Part shown: positions 8,199 through 17,310 of the stretch, one piece after another
Layout: each line of letters starts with the position of its first letter
Numbering within the stretch: position 1 is the stretch's first letter
Source: Salinisphaera sp. Q1T1-3
GTDB taxonomy: Bacteria; Pseudomonadota; Gammaproteobacteria; Nevskiales; Salinisphaeraceae
Reading direction: 5' to 3'
Assembly: GCF_003602005.1 (NCBI RefSeq)
Contig: NZ_QZWD01000006.1
Coordinates: 1-64,000 of the forward strand
DNA: 64,000 nucleotides
Notes under the pieces: model-generated
Database searches by the model: none
Seen by the model: only the letters and a program-made list of their open reading frames with translations
What the model was told of the DNA's origin: nothing
Made by a program: the position numbers and the translations under genes

Positions 8199-10174
8199 AT
8201 CGCCGACCTCGTATCACGCCCGCCCGCCTGTGCGGGTTTCTGGGGCTGCCGGTCGTGGTGTTGGCGGTCGCGGCGCTGCGGGCGACCACCGAGGGCAACC
8301 TGCAGGCGATCTGGGCCGGGCCGGGCGCCGACGACATCACATCGGTTCTGGTCTATTTCAGCTGGTTGCCGCGACTGGTCGTAGCGCTCATCGCCGGCGC
8401 CGGGCTGGCGCTGGCCGGTGTTTTGATGCAGCAGACGCTGCGTAATCCGCTGGCCTCGCCGACGACACTCGGCGTGGCGACCGGTGCCCAGGCCCTGCTG
8501 CTGGTGGCGACTCTATTCGCCCCCGGCCTGTTGATCTACGGGCGCGGTCTGATCGCCTTCATTGGCGGCGCGCTCGCGGTGGCATTGGTGTTCGCGCTGG
8601 CCTGGCGACGGGGATTGGCGCCCACGGTCCTGGTGTTGGCCGGGCTGGTGGTCAATCTTTATCTCGGGGCGGTATCGCTGGCGCTGATCCTGTTCAATCA
8701 GGAAAGCCTGCATGGCCTGATGATCTGGGGCGCCGGCTCCCTGGCACAGCAGAACTGGTCGGACGTGGTGCATCTGGCCCCGTGTCTCGTCATCGTCGCG
8801 CTCGGCGCCGGTATTCTGTCGCGATCGCTGGCCTTGCTGGATCTGGACGAGGTCAACGCCCGCAATCTGGGCGTGTCGATGCTCTGGCTGCGGACGGTCA
8901 GCCTGGGGCTGGCCGTGTTCGTCACGGCCAGTATCGTCTCGCGGCTCGGATTGATCGGCTTCATCGGCCTGGCCTCGCCGGCGATCGTGCGTCTGGCCGG
9001 TGCGCGTACGCTCAAGGCCCGGCTGATCTGGTCGCCGCTGTTCGGGGCGTTGCTGCTGACCCTGACCGATCTCGCGCTGCAGCTCATCGCCGGGCGCAAT
9101 GCGGCCCTGATTCCCACGGGGGCGACCACGGCAGCGCTCGGCGCGCCGTTGTTGCTCTGGCTGGTGCCGCGGCTGTCGATGAACGCGCGCTCGCCGAACA
9201 CGAATGCGCCGCCGCCCATACCGCGTCGCAACGCCCCGTGGCGGCTCATCGGCTTCGCCGTGGTCGCCACACTGGTGATGATCATCATTGCGCTGTTCGC
9301 CGGGCGCGATGCGCACGGCTGGAATGCCCCGTTCGCGCTGCCCTGGGCAGAGACCGGTCACTGGCGGGCGCCCCGCGTGCTCGCGGCCGGCATGGCCGGA
9401 ATGCTGCTGGCGCTGGCCGGAACGCTCATCCAGCGGGTCTCGGGCAATCCGATGGCCAGCCCGGAAGTCCTGGGCGTGAGCGCCGGCACCGGCATGGGGT
9501 TGCTGGCCCTGATCTGGTTCGTGCCGGGCGCGGGGACACTGGCGCTGCTCGGCGCCGGGACCGGTGGCGCGCTGACCACGCTCGTGGTGCTGATCGCCAT
9601 CAACGCCCGCTCGGGCTTCGAGCCGGAGCAGCTGCTGTTGACCGGTATCGCCGTCATGTTCGCCTTCGATGCCATTCAGCGAATCGTGTTGGCCGGCAAC
9701 GATCCGCGGACCCAGTCGATGCTCGCCTGGGTTTCGGGATCGACCTATTTCGTCGACATGCACACGGCGATCGTGATTTCTAGCGTCGGCCTGGTGCTGG
9801 TGGCGTTGGCATGGCCGCTGGGTCGCTGGCTCGACGTTCTGCCACTCGGTGAGCTGGTCTCGCGTGCGCTGGGTCTGCATGTGACGGTCAGCCGGGTGGT
9901 GTTGCTTGGCCTGGTGGCCGTGCTCACGGCGGCGGCCACGCTGATCGTCGGGCCGCTGTCGTTCGTCGGCCTGCTGGCGCCTCATCTGGCGCGCCTGTCC
10001 GGATTGGCCCGTGCCCGGCCACACATGGCCGGCGCCATGGTGTTTGGCGCCTTGTTGATGATCGCGGCCGACTGGGTGGGTCGACAGGTCATCTTCCCGA
10101 ACGAGATACCGGCCGGCCTGGTCGCCACCCTGATTGGCGGCAGCTATTTCATGTGGCGTCTGCGACGACTCTGA
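8195..10174 (+). CDS. fhuB: Fused iron-siderophore ABC permease (FhuB-like)
   Basis: Inner-membrane permease of 659 residues made of two homologous FecCD-type halves in one chain, as in E. coli FhuB; most siderophore systems use two separate proteins. The first half (about 1-325) carries QQTLRNPLASPTTLGVATGA, the second (about 350-659) carries QRVSGNPMASPEVLGVSAGT, the same cytoplasmic-loop motif repeated. About 18-20 hydrophobic segments are visible. The ATG at 8195 makes an ATGA overlap with fhuD; an in-frame ATG at 8171 is the alternative. The fused form favours a hydroxamate-type siderophore, though that is inference. Confidence 0.92.
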   Translation: MNRRPRITPARLCGFLGLPVVVLAVAALRATTEGNLQAIWAGPGADDITSVLVYFSWLPRLVVALIAGAGLALAGVLMQQTLRNPLASPTTLGVATGAQALLLVATLFAPGLLIYGRGLIAFIGGALAVALVFALAWRRGLAPTVLVLAGLVVNLYLGAVSLALILFNQESLHGLMIWGAGSLAQQNWSDVVHLAPCLVIVALGAGILSRSLALLDLDEVNARNLGVSMLWLRTVSLGLAVFVTASIVSRLGLIGFIGLASPAIVRLAGARTLKARLIWSPLFGALLLTLTDLALQLIAGRNAALIPTGATTAALGAPLLLWLVPRLSMNARSPNTNAPPPIPRRNAPWRLIGFAVVATLVMIIIALFAGRDAHGWNAPFALPWAETGHWRAPRVLAAGMAGMLLALAGTLIQRVSGNPMASPEVLGVSAGTGMGLLALIWFVPGAGTLALLGAGTGGALTTLVVLIAINARSGFEPEQLLLTGIAVMFAFDAIQRIVLAGNDPRTQSMLAWVSGSTYFVDMHTAIVISSVGLVLVALAWPLGRWLDVLPLGELVSRALGLHVTVSRVVLLGLVAVLTAAATLIVGPLSFVGLLAPHLARLSGLARARPHMAGAMVFGALLMIAADWVGRQVIFPNEIPAGLVATLIGGSYFMWRLRRL

Positions 10175-10509
10175 CGGCCGCGCGCCGAATACGATCAAAA
10201 TCGGCTGGCCGGTAGTCCCGGCGTGCCAGCTGAAACGCCATGACGTGGTCCGAAGCGCCCGATGTGAAACGCAGCCGGCGGCGGGGCGGCTCGGTGTCAT
10301 CGTTGTGCGTTGCCGGACGTGGGTCACAGCCTGGGTCTGTGTTGGCTGAAACGCGTGAATCGGCGATGTCGATCAAGCATGGGCGGTGCCGAAAGGAGCA
10401 TTGTCGTGTCTGCTCGGGGCAGGCGCTCTGCCCGGAGAGCGGTTCACATGCCCCGGCAGTCTGACTCGGTGCGCGTGTGTTGCACGGCGACAGACGCTGC
10501 CCGACATCT
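10175..10509. other. Non-coding gap, possibly debris of the copA remnant
   Basis: Beyond the last base where CopA-like sequence can be followed (about 10510, reading leftwards on the minus strand), long open frames persist but none resembles a known protein. I see no gene, terminator or repeat. It is probably remnant DNA left after deletion of the 3' two-thirds of the copper oxidase gene. Confidence 0.4.
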
Positions 10510-11136
10510 TTATCTGGGAAGAACATAGTGGCCAGACCGATCTCCCCGAAGCTCCAGTCGTTCAGCACGAGCACATACTCGCGTTCGGCTGGATGGCGTT
10601 CGCCGCCTGCCGGGTGAACGACCAGTGGGCCGGTCTGGCCGATCTGCTCCTGAAAACCGGAATGGCTGTGATACCAGTAAGTACCGGCTTGACGCAGCGG
10701 AAAGGCCGCCTCGAAGGTTTCACCGGCCGGGATGCCGGGAAACGCCACACCGAGTACCCATCCTTCTGGAACGGCAACAGGAGACCGTGCCAGTGGATAG
10801 AACTCGTCTCATCGAGATGATTGTGGACGCGTAGGCGCGCCGTCTGGCCTTCCCAGAGCTCGATCAAGGGGCCAGGCGTGCTGCCGTTGAGGGTGATGGC
10901 CGAGGCTTTTGCGCCGGCAATGTGAATCCGCTGGCGCCGGATATGCAGGTCGAAGACCACTCGCGCGGCTGCCCGGCGCCGACCGTCGCAGCGGCAGGTG
11001 ACAGATGGGGCATACGCGGGGCGCGGGCGGTGCGCGCATAAGCGGGCAGCAGACTCGCGAGGCCGGTCAGAGCGACAGAAGCACCGAGACCGCGCAGCAG
11101 CCGCCGGCGCCCTGTGTCGAGCGTATCGTTTGTCAT
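10510..11136 (-). pseudogene. copA: Truncated, frameshifted CopA-type multicopper oxidase
   Basis: Three minus-strand frames each carry a consecutive piece of a copper-resistance multicopper oxidase. From 11136 there is a Tat signal, GRRRLLRGLGASVALTG ending LLPAYA. The next frame (about 10990-10760) reads FDLHI, then LNGSTPGPLIELWEGQTARL and SIHWHGLLLPFQKDG, the first cupredoxin copper motif HWHG. The third frame (from about 10748) reads FPGIPAGETFEAAFPLRQAG and TYWYHSHSGFQEQ, the second copper motif HSH, then EREYVLVLNDWSF. After that the similarity stops, so the second and third cupredoxin domains are missing. Two frameshifts plus truncation make it non-functional. CopA normally sits in the periplasm and protects against Cu(I). 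Confidence 0.85.
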
Positions 11137-11489
11137 GCGGGGGCTTCCTCACGACGGCAGTCATAGGGCACGCGCGCTCGGCGATGAGCGTGAAAAAGGG
11201 GCGTCTCGCCACGTCCGACATTACTGGCGTCCGGAGAGATGGCGCGGTGTGATTGATTGAAAGCGCGGGCAATCGACTCGCAGGCATCGGCAGCTCCGAG
11301 ATGGCTGCTCGAATAGTCCGCCTCGGTCTCGCCAGGCGCGGCCAGGCCTGCGCCGGCCCTGATCGTGGCCGACGCGGTCTTGGAAATGGTCATGGAGATG
11401 TCTCGTGCGCGTGTGCCGGCACGTGCCGCAGCACATGCCGGCGCGATCAAGAGAACGGCGGCGCGTTCAGCGCCGGCCGGGCGGTCGGT
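11137..11489. other. Gap upstream of the copA remnant, no supported gene
   Basis: An 86-codon minus-strand frame starting at 11393 is open but resembles nothing I know and lacks a clear ribosome site. Given the adjoining pseudogene, this is more likely to be the decayed promoter region or a lost small gene of a former copper operon. Confidence 0.35.
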
Positions 11490-11831
11490 TCAGACCGGCC
11501 GGCGAGACGGCGGACGATACGGTGTCGTGTGGAAACCGGTTTGCAATGGCGCCGTCATTGATCGTGGCCCCGGGACCGCGGCACGTAGGGACGTGCCGGT
11601 AGACGCCATGCTCGGCAGGCCGGGCGGCGAACAATGACTGGCCGGATTGCAGCAGGGTAGGCCGGATGTATCGCTGGCCGCGGGGGCTGCATGATCGATG
11701 CTCGTAGCGGCCCTTGCAGACAGCGTTGCATTCGAAACCTCGTGCTGGTCGAAAGGCATGGTGGCCATGGCCGTCGGGGCCAAGGCGGCCTGCCAGGTCA
11801 GAATCAGCACGATGAGGATTCGGGCACCCAT
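11490..11831 (-). CDS. Small secreted Cys/His-containing hypothetical protein
   Basis: A 113-residue frame with a convincing signal peptide (MGARILIVLILTWQAALAPTAMA) followed by a low-complexity Ala/Ser/Pro-rich chain. It contains CCNPASHC near residue 60, a possible metal-binding cluster. Small secreted Cys/His proteins are common at the head of copper-resistance operons, and this one reads towards the copA remnant, so it may be a surviving first gene of that operon. No good Shine-Dalgarno is visible and its start codon lies only 9 bases from a repeat element, which may have separated it from its promoter. I do not recognise the family; it may itself be decaying. Confidence 0.4.
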   Translation of the reverse strand: MGARILIVLILTWQAALAPTAMATMPFDQHEVSNATLSARAATSIDHAAPAASDTSGLPCCNPASHCSPPGLPSMASTGTSLRAAVPGPRSMTAPLQTGFHTTPYRPPSRRPV

Positions 11832-11840
11832 GTCGGCAGA

Positions 11841-12025
11841 TTATTAATCCGGCACCAAAACAGCTGACGACGTCAGCTGTTTTCAACGCCATCGAAAGAT
11901 AAACGCCGGCACTTGTCCGTCTTTTTATTTTCAATGGCTTCACGGCCGTTGGCCGTGGCGCGCGTGCTTTCGCACACGCGCGTTATCAACCCGAAGAATC
12001 ATCTATTTTTATGCCGGGTTAATAG
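11841..12025. repeat. MITE-like structured element, copy D1
   Basis: About 185 bp with imperfect terminal inverted repeats: TTATTAATCCGGCA (11841-11854) and TGCCGGGTTAATAG (12012-12025). Inside lies a 27-bp palindrome with arms AAAACAGCTGACG and CGTCAGCTGTTTT (11857-11883) and a single-base centre. Next come the pairing segments CGCCATCGAAA and TTTTCAATGGC, then CGGCCGTTGGCCG and a GC-rich hairpin CGCGCGTGC...GCACACGCG. The copy at 55878-56059 is close to identical over its length and has the same orientation. It is non-coding. Confidence 0.85.
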
Positions 12026-12341
12026 CGAGCCCGCCGCCGGGCGGCAACCGGTAAAACAAGCGCGCTACGGACACGATAGCGGTACCGCGCTTGGGCTGGC
12101 GCCGCGTGCGAATGCACGAGTTTCCGGACGAAGGCAGGCCCGAGAGCCCGGCGTTCATTCGGATTGGGCCCAAGACCGGCGACGGCGCCAGTCGCACGGA
12201 CAAGAGCCCGTCTGTCATGCAGCCGCGTTTCGCCCGCGACCGATCGGCTTGCGCGACAAGTTGGCGCAATATCGGCAGTTGGCGCGGTCAAGTACCGCAA
12301 GGGGCGGCCCGGTGTGGCGGGCCGCTCTGGAGTGCGCCGGT
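12026..12341. other. Gap downstream of a receptor gene
   Basis: No recognisable gene. A strong hairpin, GCGGCCC (about 12305-12311) pairing with GGGCCGC (about 12319-12325), lies 17 bases beyond the receptor stop but has no T-run in either direction. It may stabilise the 3' end of the receptor mRNA. Confidence 0.4.
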
Positions 12342-14624
12342 TTATTGCCAGCGGTAACTCACGCTCGCGGTGGTCCGGCGTTCGGCGCCGTAGTAGCAGA
12401 AGGTCTCGGCAGACAGGCAAGAGGCGACGTAGCGCTTGTCGAACATGTTCTGCATGTTGACCGCGACGCGCCAGCCTTTCAGGCGTTGCGACAGGGCGCC
12501 GAGCGTGTAATGCACCGTGCCGTCGAAGACGGTGTAGTCCGGCACTTCCGCCGTGTTGGCGTTGCCGATCGGCTGGGTGCCGACATAGCGCACGCCGAAA
12601 CCGCCGCCCAGGCCCTGGAGCCGACCGGTCGGTTGGGTGTAGTCGAGCCAGACCGAGCCGGTGTAGGTCGGCGTTTGGTTGAGTTCGTTGCCGCGATTGC
12701 CTTCGTCCGAGCGCGTGATCTCGGAATCCAGATAGGTGCCGGCCAGTGACAGATCGAGGCCGGCGGCAAGGCTGGCCTTGGCTTCGATCTCGGCGCCCTT
12801 GACCTCGACTTCGCCGGTCTGGGTCACCGTGCCGTCGGGCAGCGTGTCGCCGGTGACATTCTTCTGGCGAATCTTGAACAGGGACGCGGTGATCAGGGCA
12901 TCGATGCCGTTCGGCTGGTATTTCACGCCGATTTCGTACTGGTTGCCCTGCGTCGGTTCGCGCACGTTGGGCGAGACACCGTCGGTGCTCGGCGGTTGGA
13001 ACGACTCGGTATAGCTGAAATACGGCGACAGGCCGAAGTCGAAAGCATAAAGCGCGCCGGCCCGCACGGTGGCCGAATAGTCGACCCGGTCTTGATGGTC
13101 GTTGGTGTCGTAGATCGTCTGCGCGGTCTGGATCCGGTCGTAGCGGCCGCCGCCGATGAGTACGAGGTTGCCGAGCGCGATCTGGTCCTGGAGATAGTAG
13201 CCGAGCTGGTCCTGGTCGAAACCGTAGTGCTGGGTCGACGGATAGACGATGCGCTGGTGGTAATCCGGATCGTCGAGCGAGAGCGTCGGCGGGAGCGACG
13301 ACGGGGTCGTGGCCGTCGCGGCGCTGCCGTAACCGTATTGTCGATTGGCGTTGAGGTTCTGGTAGTCCATGCCGGCAAGCACGGTATGGCCGAGCGGGCC
13401 GGTATCGAAGGTCAGCAGCAGTTGGTTGTCGACCGCGATGCTGTCCAGCGACTCGTCCGAGACGACCGACCCGCGGGTCAGCGCGCGCTGGGTGGCCGGA
13501 TCGGCATAGCCGCGGGCGTAGACGCTGTGATACTGCACCTCGCTCTGCAGATAACGCAGATTCTGTCGGAACTCGACATGCTCGTTGAAGCGATGGGAGA
13601 ACTCGGTGCCGATCTGTTTCTGTCGGCGGTAGAAGCTGTCGAACCCGCGGTCGCCGACGAAGAACCCGCGTGGGATACGCGAGCCGTCATCCCTTGGGTT
13701 GACCGTGCCGGCGTAGGGCAGGCCGCCGGGGGAGCCGACCTCCGGGTCGTTGCGATACTCGGCCATGACCGTCAGTTCGGTGGCATCGGAGATATCAAAG
13801 GTCACCGACGGCGCGATGGAAAACGTCGAGGTGTCCGGTGTCGCTCGCAGACCGTCCTGGCGTCCGCCCACGCCCACGACGCGATAACGCACGTTGCCGT
13901 CGGCGTCGGCCTGGCCGTTCAGATCGAAACCGCCGCGCACGCGCCCGTCGTCACCGCCCTGGACAAAGACCTGATTGACGGCATCTTTCGACGGTCGCTT
14001 GGATACGAGATTGACCACGCCGCCCGGCGGCGTCTGGCCGTAGAGTACCGAGGCGGGGCCTTTGAGGATATCGACCCGCTCGAGCAGAAATGGATCAACG
14101 CGGGGGATGGTGTAGAAATAACCGCCCAGACGCAGGCCGTTGAGATAGAGATCCGGGCTGAAACCGCGCAGGTTGAACAGATCATAGCGATTCTGGCCCG
14201 CCCCGCGTAGCTCGGGCACGCCGCCGCTGCTGTAGCGTAGGACCTGGCTCAGGCTGGTCGCGTTCTGAGCCTCGATCTGATCGGCCGTGATCGTGGTCAC
14301 CGCCTGGGGGACACGAATCAACGGGGTATCGGTCTTGGTGGCCGAGCGGTTGCGCTTGGCAACATAGCCATCGACCGGGGCGGTGGCGCTTTCAAGCAGT
14401 TGCCCGACCACATCGATGCTCTCCAGTCGCGTGTTGGGCGTGGTGGCGGCATCGCCAGCCGAGGCGGTCATGTTGTCACGGGTCGCCGCTGGCCGGGGTG
14501 GCGTATCAGGGGCAGCAACGGCGTTCGGCACCGAACTCAGGCTCAACCCGCAGACCGTGCCGATCAGCAGCGGGAAACGCAGGTCGAACCGCGATCGGCC
14601 GGCAAGAAACCATTGATGCCCCAT
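12342..14624 (-). CDS. TonB-dependent siderophore receptor (FhuA/FoxA-like)
   Basis: Outer-membrane ferric-siderophore receptor of 760 residues. The signal peptide is about residues 1-38. The plug domain contains VPQAVTTITADQIEAQNATS, then LFNLRGFSPDLYLNGLR and the strongly conserved ERVDILKGPASVLYGQTPPGG followed by VNLVSKRP, the hallmark of hydroxamate-type receptors. The chain ends VSYRWQ. The ATG at 14624 is preferred to the one at 14633 because GGGGG then falls at a proper distance. A Fur-like box sits just upstream. It belongs with the fhuCDB-like operon and the exporter and FhuF genes to form a siderophore island. Confidence 0.94.
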   Translation of the reverse strand: MGHQWFLAGRSRFDLRFPLLIGTVCGLSLSSVPNAVAAPDTPPRPAATRDNMTASAGDAATTPNTRLESIDVVGQLLESATAPVDGYVAKRNRSATKTDTPLIRVPQAVTTITADQIEAQNATSLSQVLRYSSGGVPELRGAGQNRYDLFNLRGFSPDLYLNGLRLGGYFYTIPRVDPFLLERVDILKGPASVLYGQTPPGGVVNLVSKRPSKDAVNQVFVQGGDDGRVRGGFDLNGQADADGNVRYRVVGVGGRQDGLRATPDTSTFSIAPSVTFDISDATELTVMAEYRNDPEVGSPGGLPYAGTVNPRDDGSRIPRGFFVGDRGFDSFYRRQKQIGTEFSHRFNEHVEFRQNLRYLQSEVQYHSVYARGYADPATQRALTRGSVVSDESLDSIAVDNQLLLTFDTGPLGHTVLAGMDYQNLNANRQYGYGSAATATTPSSLPPTLSLDDPDYHQRIVYPSTQHYGFDQDQLGYYLQDQIALGNLVLIGGGRYDRIQTAQTIYDTNDHQDRVDYSATVRAGALYAFDFGLSPYFSYTESFQPPSTDGVSPNVREPTQGNQYEIGVKYQPNGIDALITASLFKIRQKNVTGDTLPDGTVTQTGEVEVKGAEIEAKASLAAGLDLSLAGTYLDSEITRSDEGNRGNELNQTPTYTGSVWLDYTQPTGRLQGLGGGFGVRYVGTQPIGNANTAEVPDYTVFDGTVHYTLGALSQRLKGWRVAVNMQNMFDKRYVASCLSAETFCYYGAERRTTASVSYRWQ

Positions 14625-14640
14625 GATATCCATCCCCCTA

Positions 14641-14665
14641 AATGCGAATTATTCTTAGTATCATT
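14641..14665. promoter_or_regulatory. Candidate Fur box of the receptor gene
   Basis: On the minus strand this reads AATGATACTAAGAATAAT followed by TCGCATT, matching the E. coli Fur consensus at about 13 of 19 positions by hand. It lies 17-41 bases upstream of the chosen start. The core ATGCGAATTATT recurs almost exactly in the box before the fhuF gene. Confidence 0.65.
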
Positions 14666-14839
14666 CAGCAGGCATGATCGGTCAACAACGACCGTTGGCG
14701 CGCCTCACGACGCCAACCGATGTGGCTTGGGATGAGGCGATCATTTCCGGGTGGGCCTGTCGCATGCGCCGCGATTCGATGCCGGTATCGGGCATGCAGG
14801 CCTGGGCAGCCGACGCGGTGACGGCTGGGCATAAACCGG

Positions 14840-16489
14840 TCAGCTGATTCGCGCCACGGCGTCCTGGCTGGCGGCATGACGGGCGTCGCCCGTCAGCTCG
14901 ACGAGGCAGCCGGCGCGCATTTCCAGCAGACGGTCGGCCGCGGCGAAATAGGTATCGTCGTGGCTGATCGCGACCACGGTATGCCCCATGTCGCGAAACG
15001 CCGGCAGCAGCTCGTGATAGAACACGCGGCGGAAGATCGGGTCCTGGTCGGCGGCCCATTCGTCGAGCAAGAGAATATCGCGACGCTCGGCCAGCGCCGT
15101 GAGCATGGCCACGCGCTTGCGCTGGCCCTGCGACAGACGGGTATCGAGCAGAGTCGCGCCTTCGCGTGAGAGCTTGCCGTCGAGCTGCAAACGCTGACAC
15201 CAATGATCGATGAAGGCGTCATCGGCCCGATCGCCGTCGGCGCCGAGCAGGCGGTCGAACAGATGAAAATCGGTGAACACGGCCGAGAAGAGACGACGTA
15301 TACGGGCTCGATCGGCGGTGACGTCGGTGTCGTCGAGCATGAGCCGACCGCCGCCCGGCGCAGAGAGACCTGCCAGCAATCGCGCGAAGGTGGTCTTGCC
15401 GGACCCGTTGCCGCCGATGATGAAGACCAGTTCACCGCGCTCGAGCGTGAAATCGATCGGGCCGATGGCAAAGCCGTTATCGTCATCGGCGTCGTAGACG
15501 AACGTCGCCTCTGCCAGGGCGATACGTTGCCAGTCGACTGTCTCGGGTGTCGTGTCGAAATCGGCACGATAGGGGGCAAGTTCGAGTGCTGCCAGTTTGT
15601 TGAAGGCCACCTGGGCGTTGAGCAGTGTCGGCAATGCGCCGACGGCCGAAATCATCGGCGTACGCAGGAACAACAGCGTCAGCGCGAAGGTGGCCGCGGT
15701 GGCATTGGAGGCCCATGCCAGCCCGTTGGCCAGAAAGAAGACCAGGCCGATCGCCCCCAGCATCATGATGTTCGTCCAGTTGCTGGCCGACAGATGATAG
15801 GTGTCCGCGCGGATGATGTGATGCCGATAGGCCAGGGCATCGCCTCGGAAGCGGCGTTCGTAGATATCCGCCGCGCGCTGACGGTTGAGCGCCAGTTCCT
15901 TGCGCCCGTGAATGATCGTCTCGTAGTCGTCGTAGAGCGCGTCCTCGGATTCGCGAACCTCGTGCAGATGGGCATACACCCGGCGTACGAGCCAGGCGCC
16001 CACGGCCATCGTGGCCGCAATCCAGATCGCGGCCAGCAGCAGAATCGGCATCGACAGCCAGCCGAGATAGACCACGCTGGCCAGCGTGAGCACGACGCCC
16101 TGTACCAGCTCGGGCAGGCGTACGAACGCGATGGTCACGTTGCGCACGTCGGCGGACAGGCTGGCCAACAGCGCTGCGGAGCCGATCGTCTCCAGACGCG
16201 CGATGTCGGTTTCCATGATCCGGCGGACCAGCCGCGCGCGCAGATGGTAGACGAAGTAATGGCCCAGCGTGGTCAGGCCGAGCTGGGCGCCCAGGGCGAC
16301 CACGAGCAGCAGCAGGATCAATCCAAAGAATTCGGGCAGGGCGGCCAGCGTGGCGTCGCCGCGCTCGATCAGGCGCTGGTTGATGAAGGCGATGACACCG
16401 ATGCCCAGAGCCGCGTTGGCCAGGCTGGCGAGCATCACGGCAGAAAAGGCGAGTCGATACTCGCGCATCACCAGGCGCAGTAGATCCAT
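14840..16489 (-). CDS. Cyclic-peptide/siderophore exporter, fused ABC transporter (PvdE/YojI/SyrD family)
   Basis: A 549-residue half-transporter with six N-terminal membrane segments (about 10-300) and a C-terminal ATPase. Walker A is GGNGSGKTT, the signature is the divergent LSQGQRKR, and Walker B runs into LLLDEWAADQDP, a sequence typical of PvdE, SyrD and YojI. These proteins move peptide siderophores or cyclic peptides across the inner membrane. The ATG at 16489 replaces a TTG at 16537. The fhuF gene ends 51 bases upstream on the same strand, so they are probably co-transcribed. No peptide synthetase is in the window, so the cargo could be an intermediate made elsewhere or a recycled apo-siderophore. 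Confidence 0.9.
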   Translation of the reverse strand: MDLLRLVMREYRLAFSAVMLASLANAALGIGVIAFINQRLIERGDATLAALPEFFGLILLLLVVALGAQLGLTTLGHYFVYHLRARLVRRIMETDIARLETIGSAALLASLSADVRNVTIAFVRLPELVQGVVLTLASVVYLGWLSMPILLLAAIWIAATMAVGAWLVRRVYAHLHEVRESEDALYDDYETIIHGRKELALNRQRAADIYERRFRGDALAYRHHIIRADTYHLSASNWTNIMMLGAIGLVFFLANGLAWASNATAATFALTLLFLRTPMISAVGALPTLLNAQVAFNKLAALELAPYRADFDTTPETVDWQRIALAEATFVYDADDDNGFAIGPIDFTLERGELVFIIGGNGSGKTTFARLLAGLSAPGGGRLMLDDTDVTADRARIRRLFSAVFTDFHLFDRLLGADGDRADDAFIDHWCQRLQLDGKLSREGATLLDTRLSQGQRKRVAMLTALAERRDILLLDEWAADQDPIFRRVFYHELLPAFRDMGHTVVAISHDDTYFAAADRLLEMRAGCLVELTGDARHAASQDAVARIS

Positions 16490-16540
16490 GGGCTTCGGTC
16501 GGGGCTGTGGGCGGCGCGGCCGGGACGGGCGCGCCAAGCG

Positions 16541-17293
16541 TCATGCCTGATCGGCGAGTGCGCAAGCCGGCTCGCGTTTGACCGCACGCGGACAATTCGA
16601 GCAAAGCCCCCAGCAGGCATCCAGATCGCGCACGCAGCACAGGCGTCGACACTCGCTCGCCGGTTCGCCGTTGCCGTCGCAGCAGCCCTGCGGGAGCGTC
16701 TTGAACGGGGCATGAAACGGGTTGAAGCCACCGTCCGGGCGCGCAGCGCTCTCGACCAGGTCCCGGGCCGCGGCAAGCGCATGTCGCTGGCCGCGTCGCT
16801 GGCCTTCAAGCTGTTCGAGTGCCCAGGCGAAGTACATCGAGGCATTCGATGCATAGACACGCCTGGCCAGGCCGGCGCCGGCACAGAGCGCGCCGATGAC
16901 CGGCGAGATTGCATCGTCGATGAGCGACGAATAATCATGCCCCGTGCCCACCGGTCCCAGCGGATCGGCGGCGAAGACGAAACCGGCTGGCGTGCCGTCC
17001 TCGCCCCGCGTGAACGCCCAGGGCGCGGTTCGGAAATCGATCGCCCGATCGAGACAGCACTGCAGCACGAGCGAGGGGATGACCAGCCGCGCGAACACGA
17101 ACTTGGACCACTGCGATGCCACGGCACGCGGTTCACAGGCCCCGCAGGAGCGGCTGTAGCAGGACAGCATCGGCGTGATCGCGGTGGCATCGGCAAGTGC
17201 TGCGGACGGCGAGGCCCCGGCCGGTTCGTCGGGCTGGATGACGAACAGCGTGCGGGCAAAGCTCAGGTTGTCGTGAAAGCACTCGGGATGCAT
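16541..17293 (-). CDS. fhuF: Siderophore-iron reductase FhuF
   Basis: A 250-residue cytoplasmic or membrane-associated [2Fe-2S] protein that reduces ferric siderophore after import so iron is released. The C-terminus carries the defining C-C-x10-C-x2-C cluster: Cys219, Cys220, Cys231 and Cys234 in RRLCCVRDLDACWGLCSNC. The N-terminal half is divergent, as is normal for this family. It is followed by the exporter gene and preceded by a good Fur-like box, so reductase and exporter should be induced together under iron limitation. Confidence 0.9.
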   Translation of the reverse strand: MHPECFHDNLSFARTLFVIQPDEPAGASPSAALADATAITPMLSCYSRSCGACEPRAVASQWSKFVFARLVIPSLVLQCCLDRAIDFRTAPWAFTRGEDGTPAGFVFAADPLGPVGTGHDYSSLIDDAISPVIGALCAGAGLARRVYASNASMYFAWALEQLEGQRRGQRHALAAARDLVESAARPDGGFNPFHAPFKTLPQGCCDGNGEPASECRRLCCVRDLDACWGLCSNCPRAVKREPACALADQA

Positions 17294-17310
17294 CGCGGAT
17301 CGACCATGTC

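Noticed and set aside
8513-10327. 604-codon antisense frame over fhuB
   Set aside because: Gln/His/Arg-rich composition is that of a reversed membrane-protein gene; it is a shadow.
11133-11393. 86-codon frame just upstream of the copA remnant
   Set aside because: No similarity or ribosome site; in a decaying region it cannot be supported as a gene.
11940-12025. Integron attC-like site within element D1
   Set aside because: Hairpins are present but the paired R'/R'' core sites (RYYYAAC and GTTRRRY) are not in the right arrangement.
12026-12341. Transposase remnant next to D1
   Set aside because: Translated frames on both strands show no DDE, serine or tyrosine recombinase pattern.
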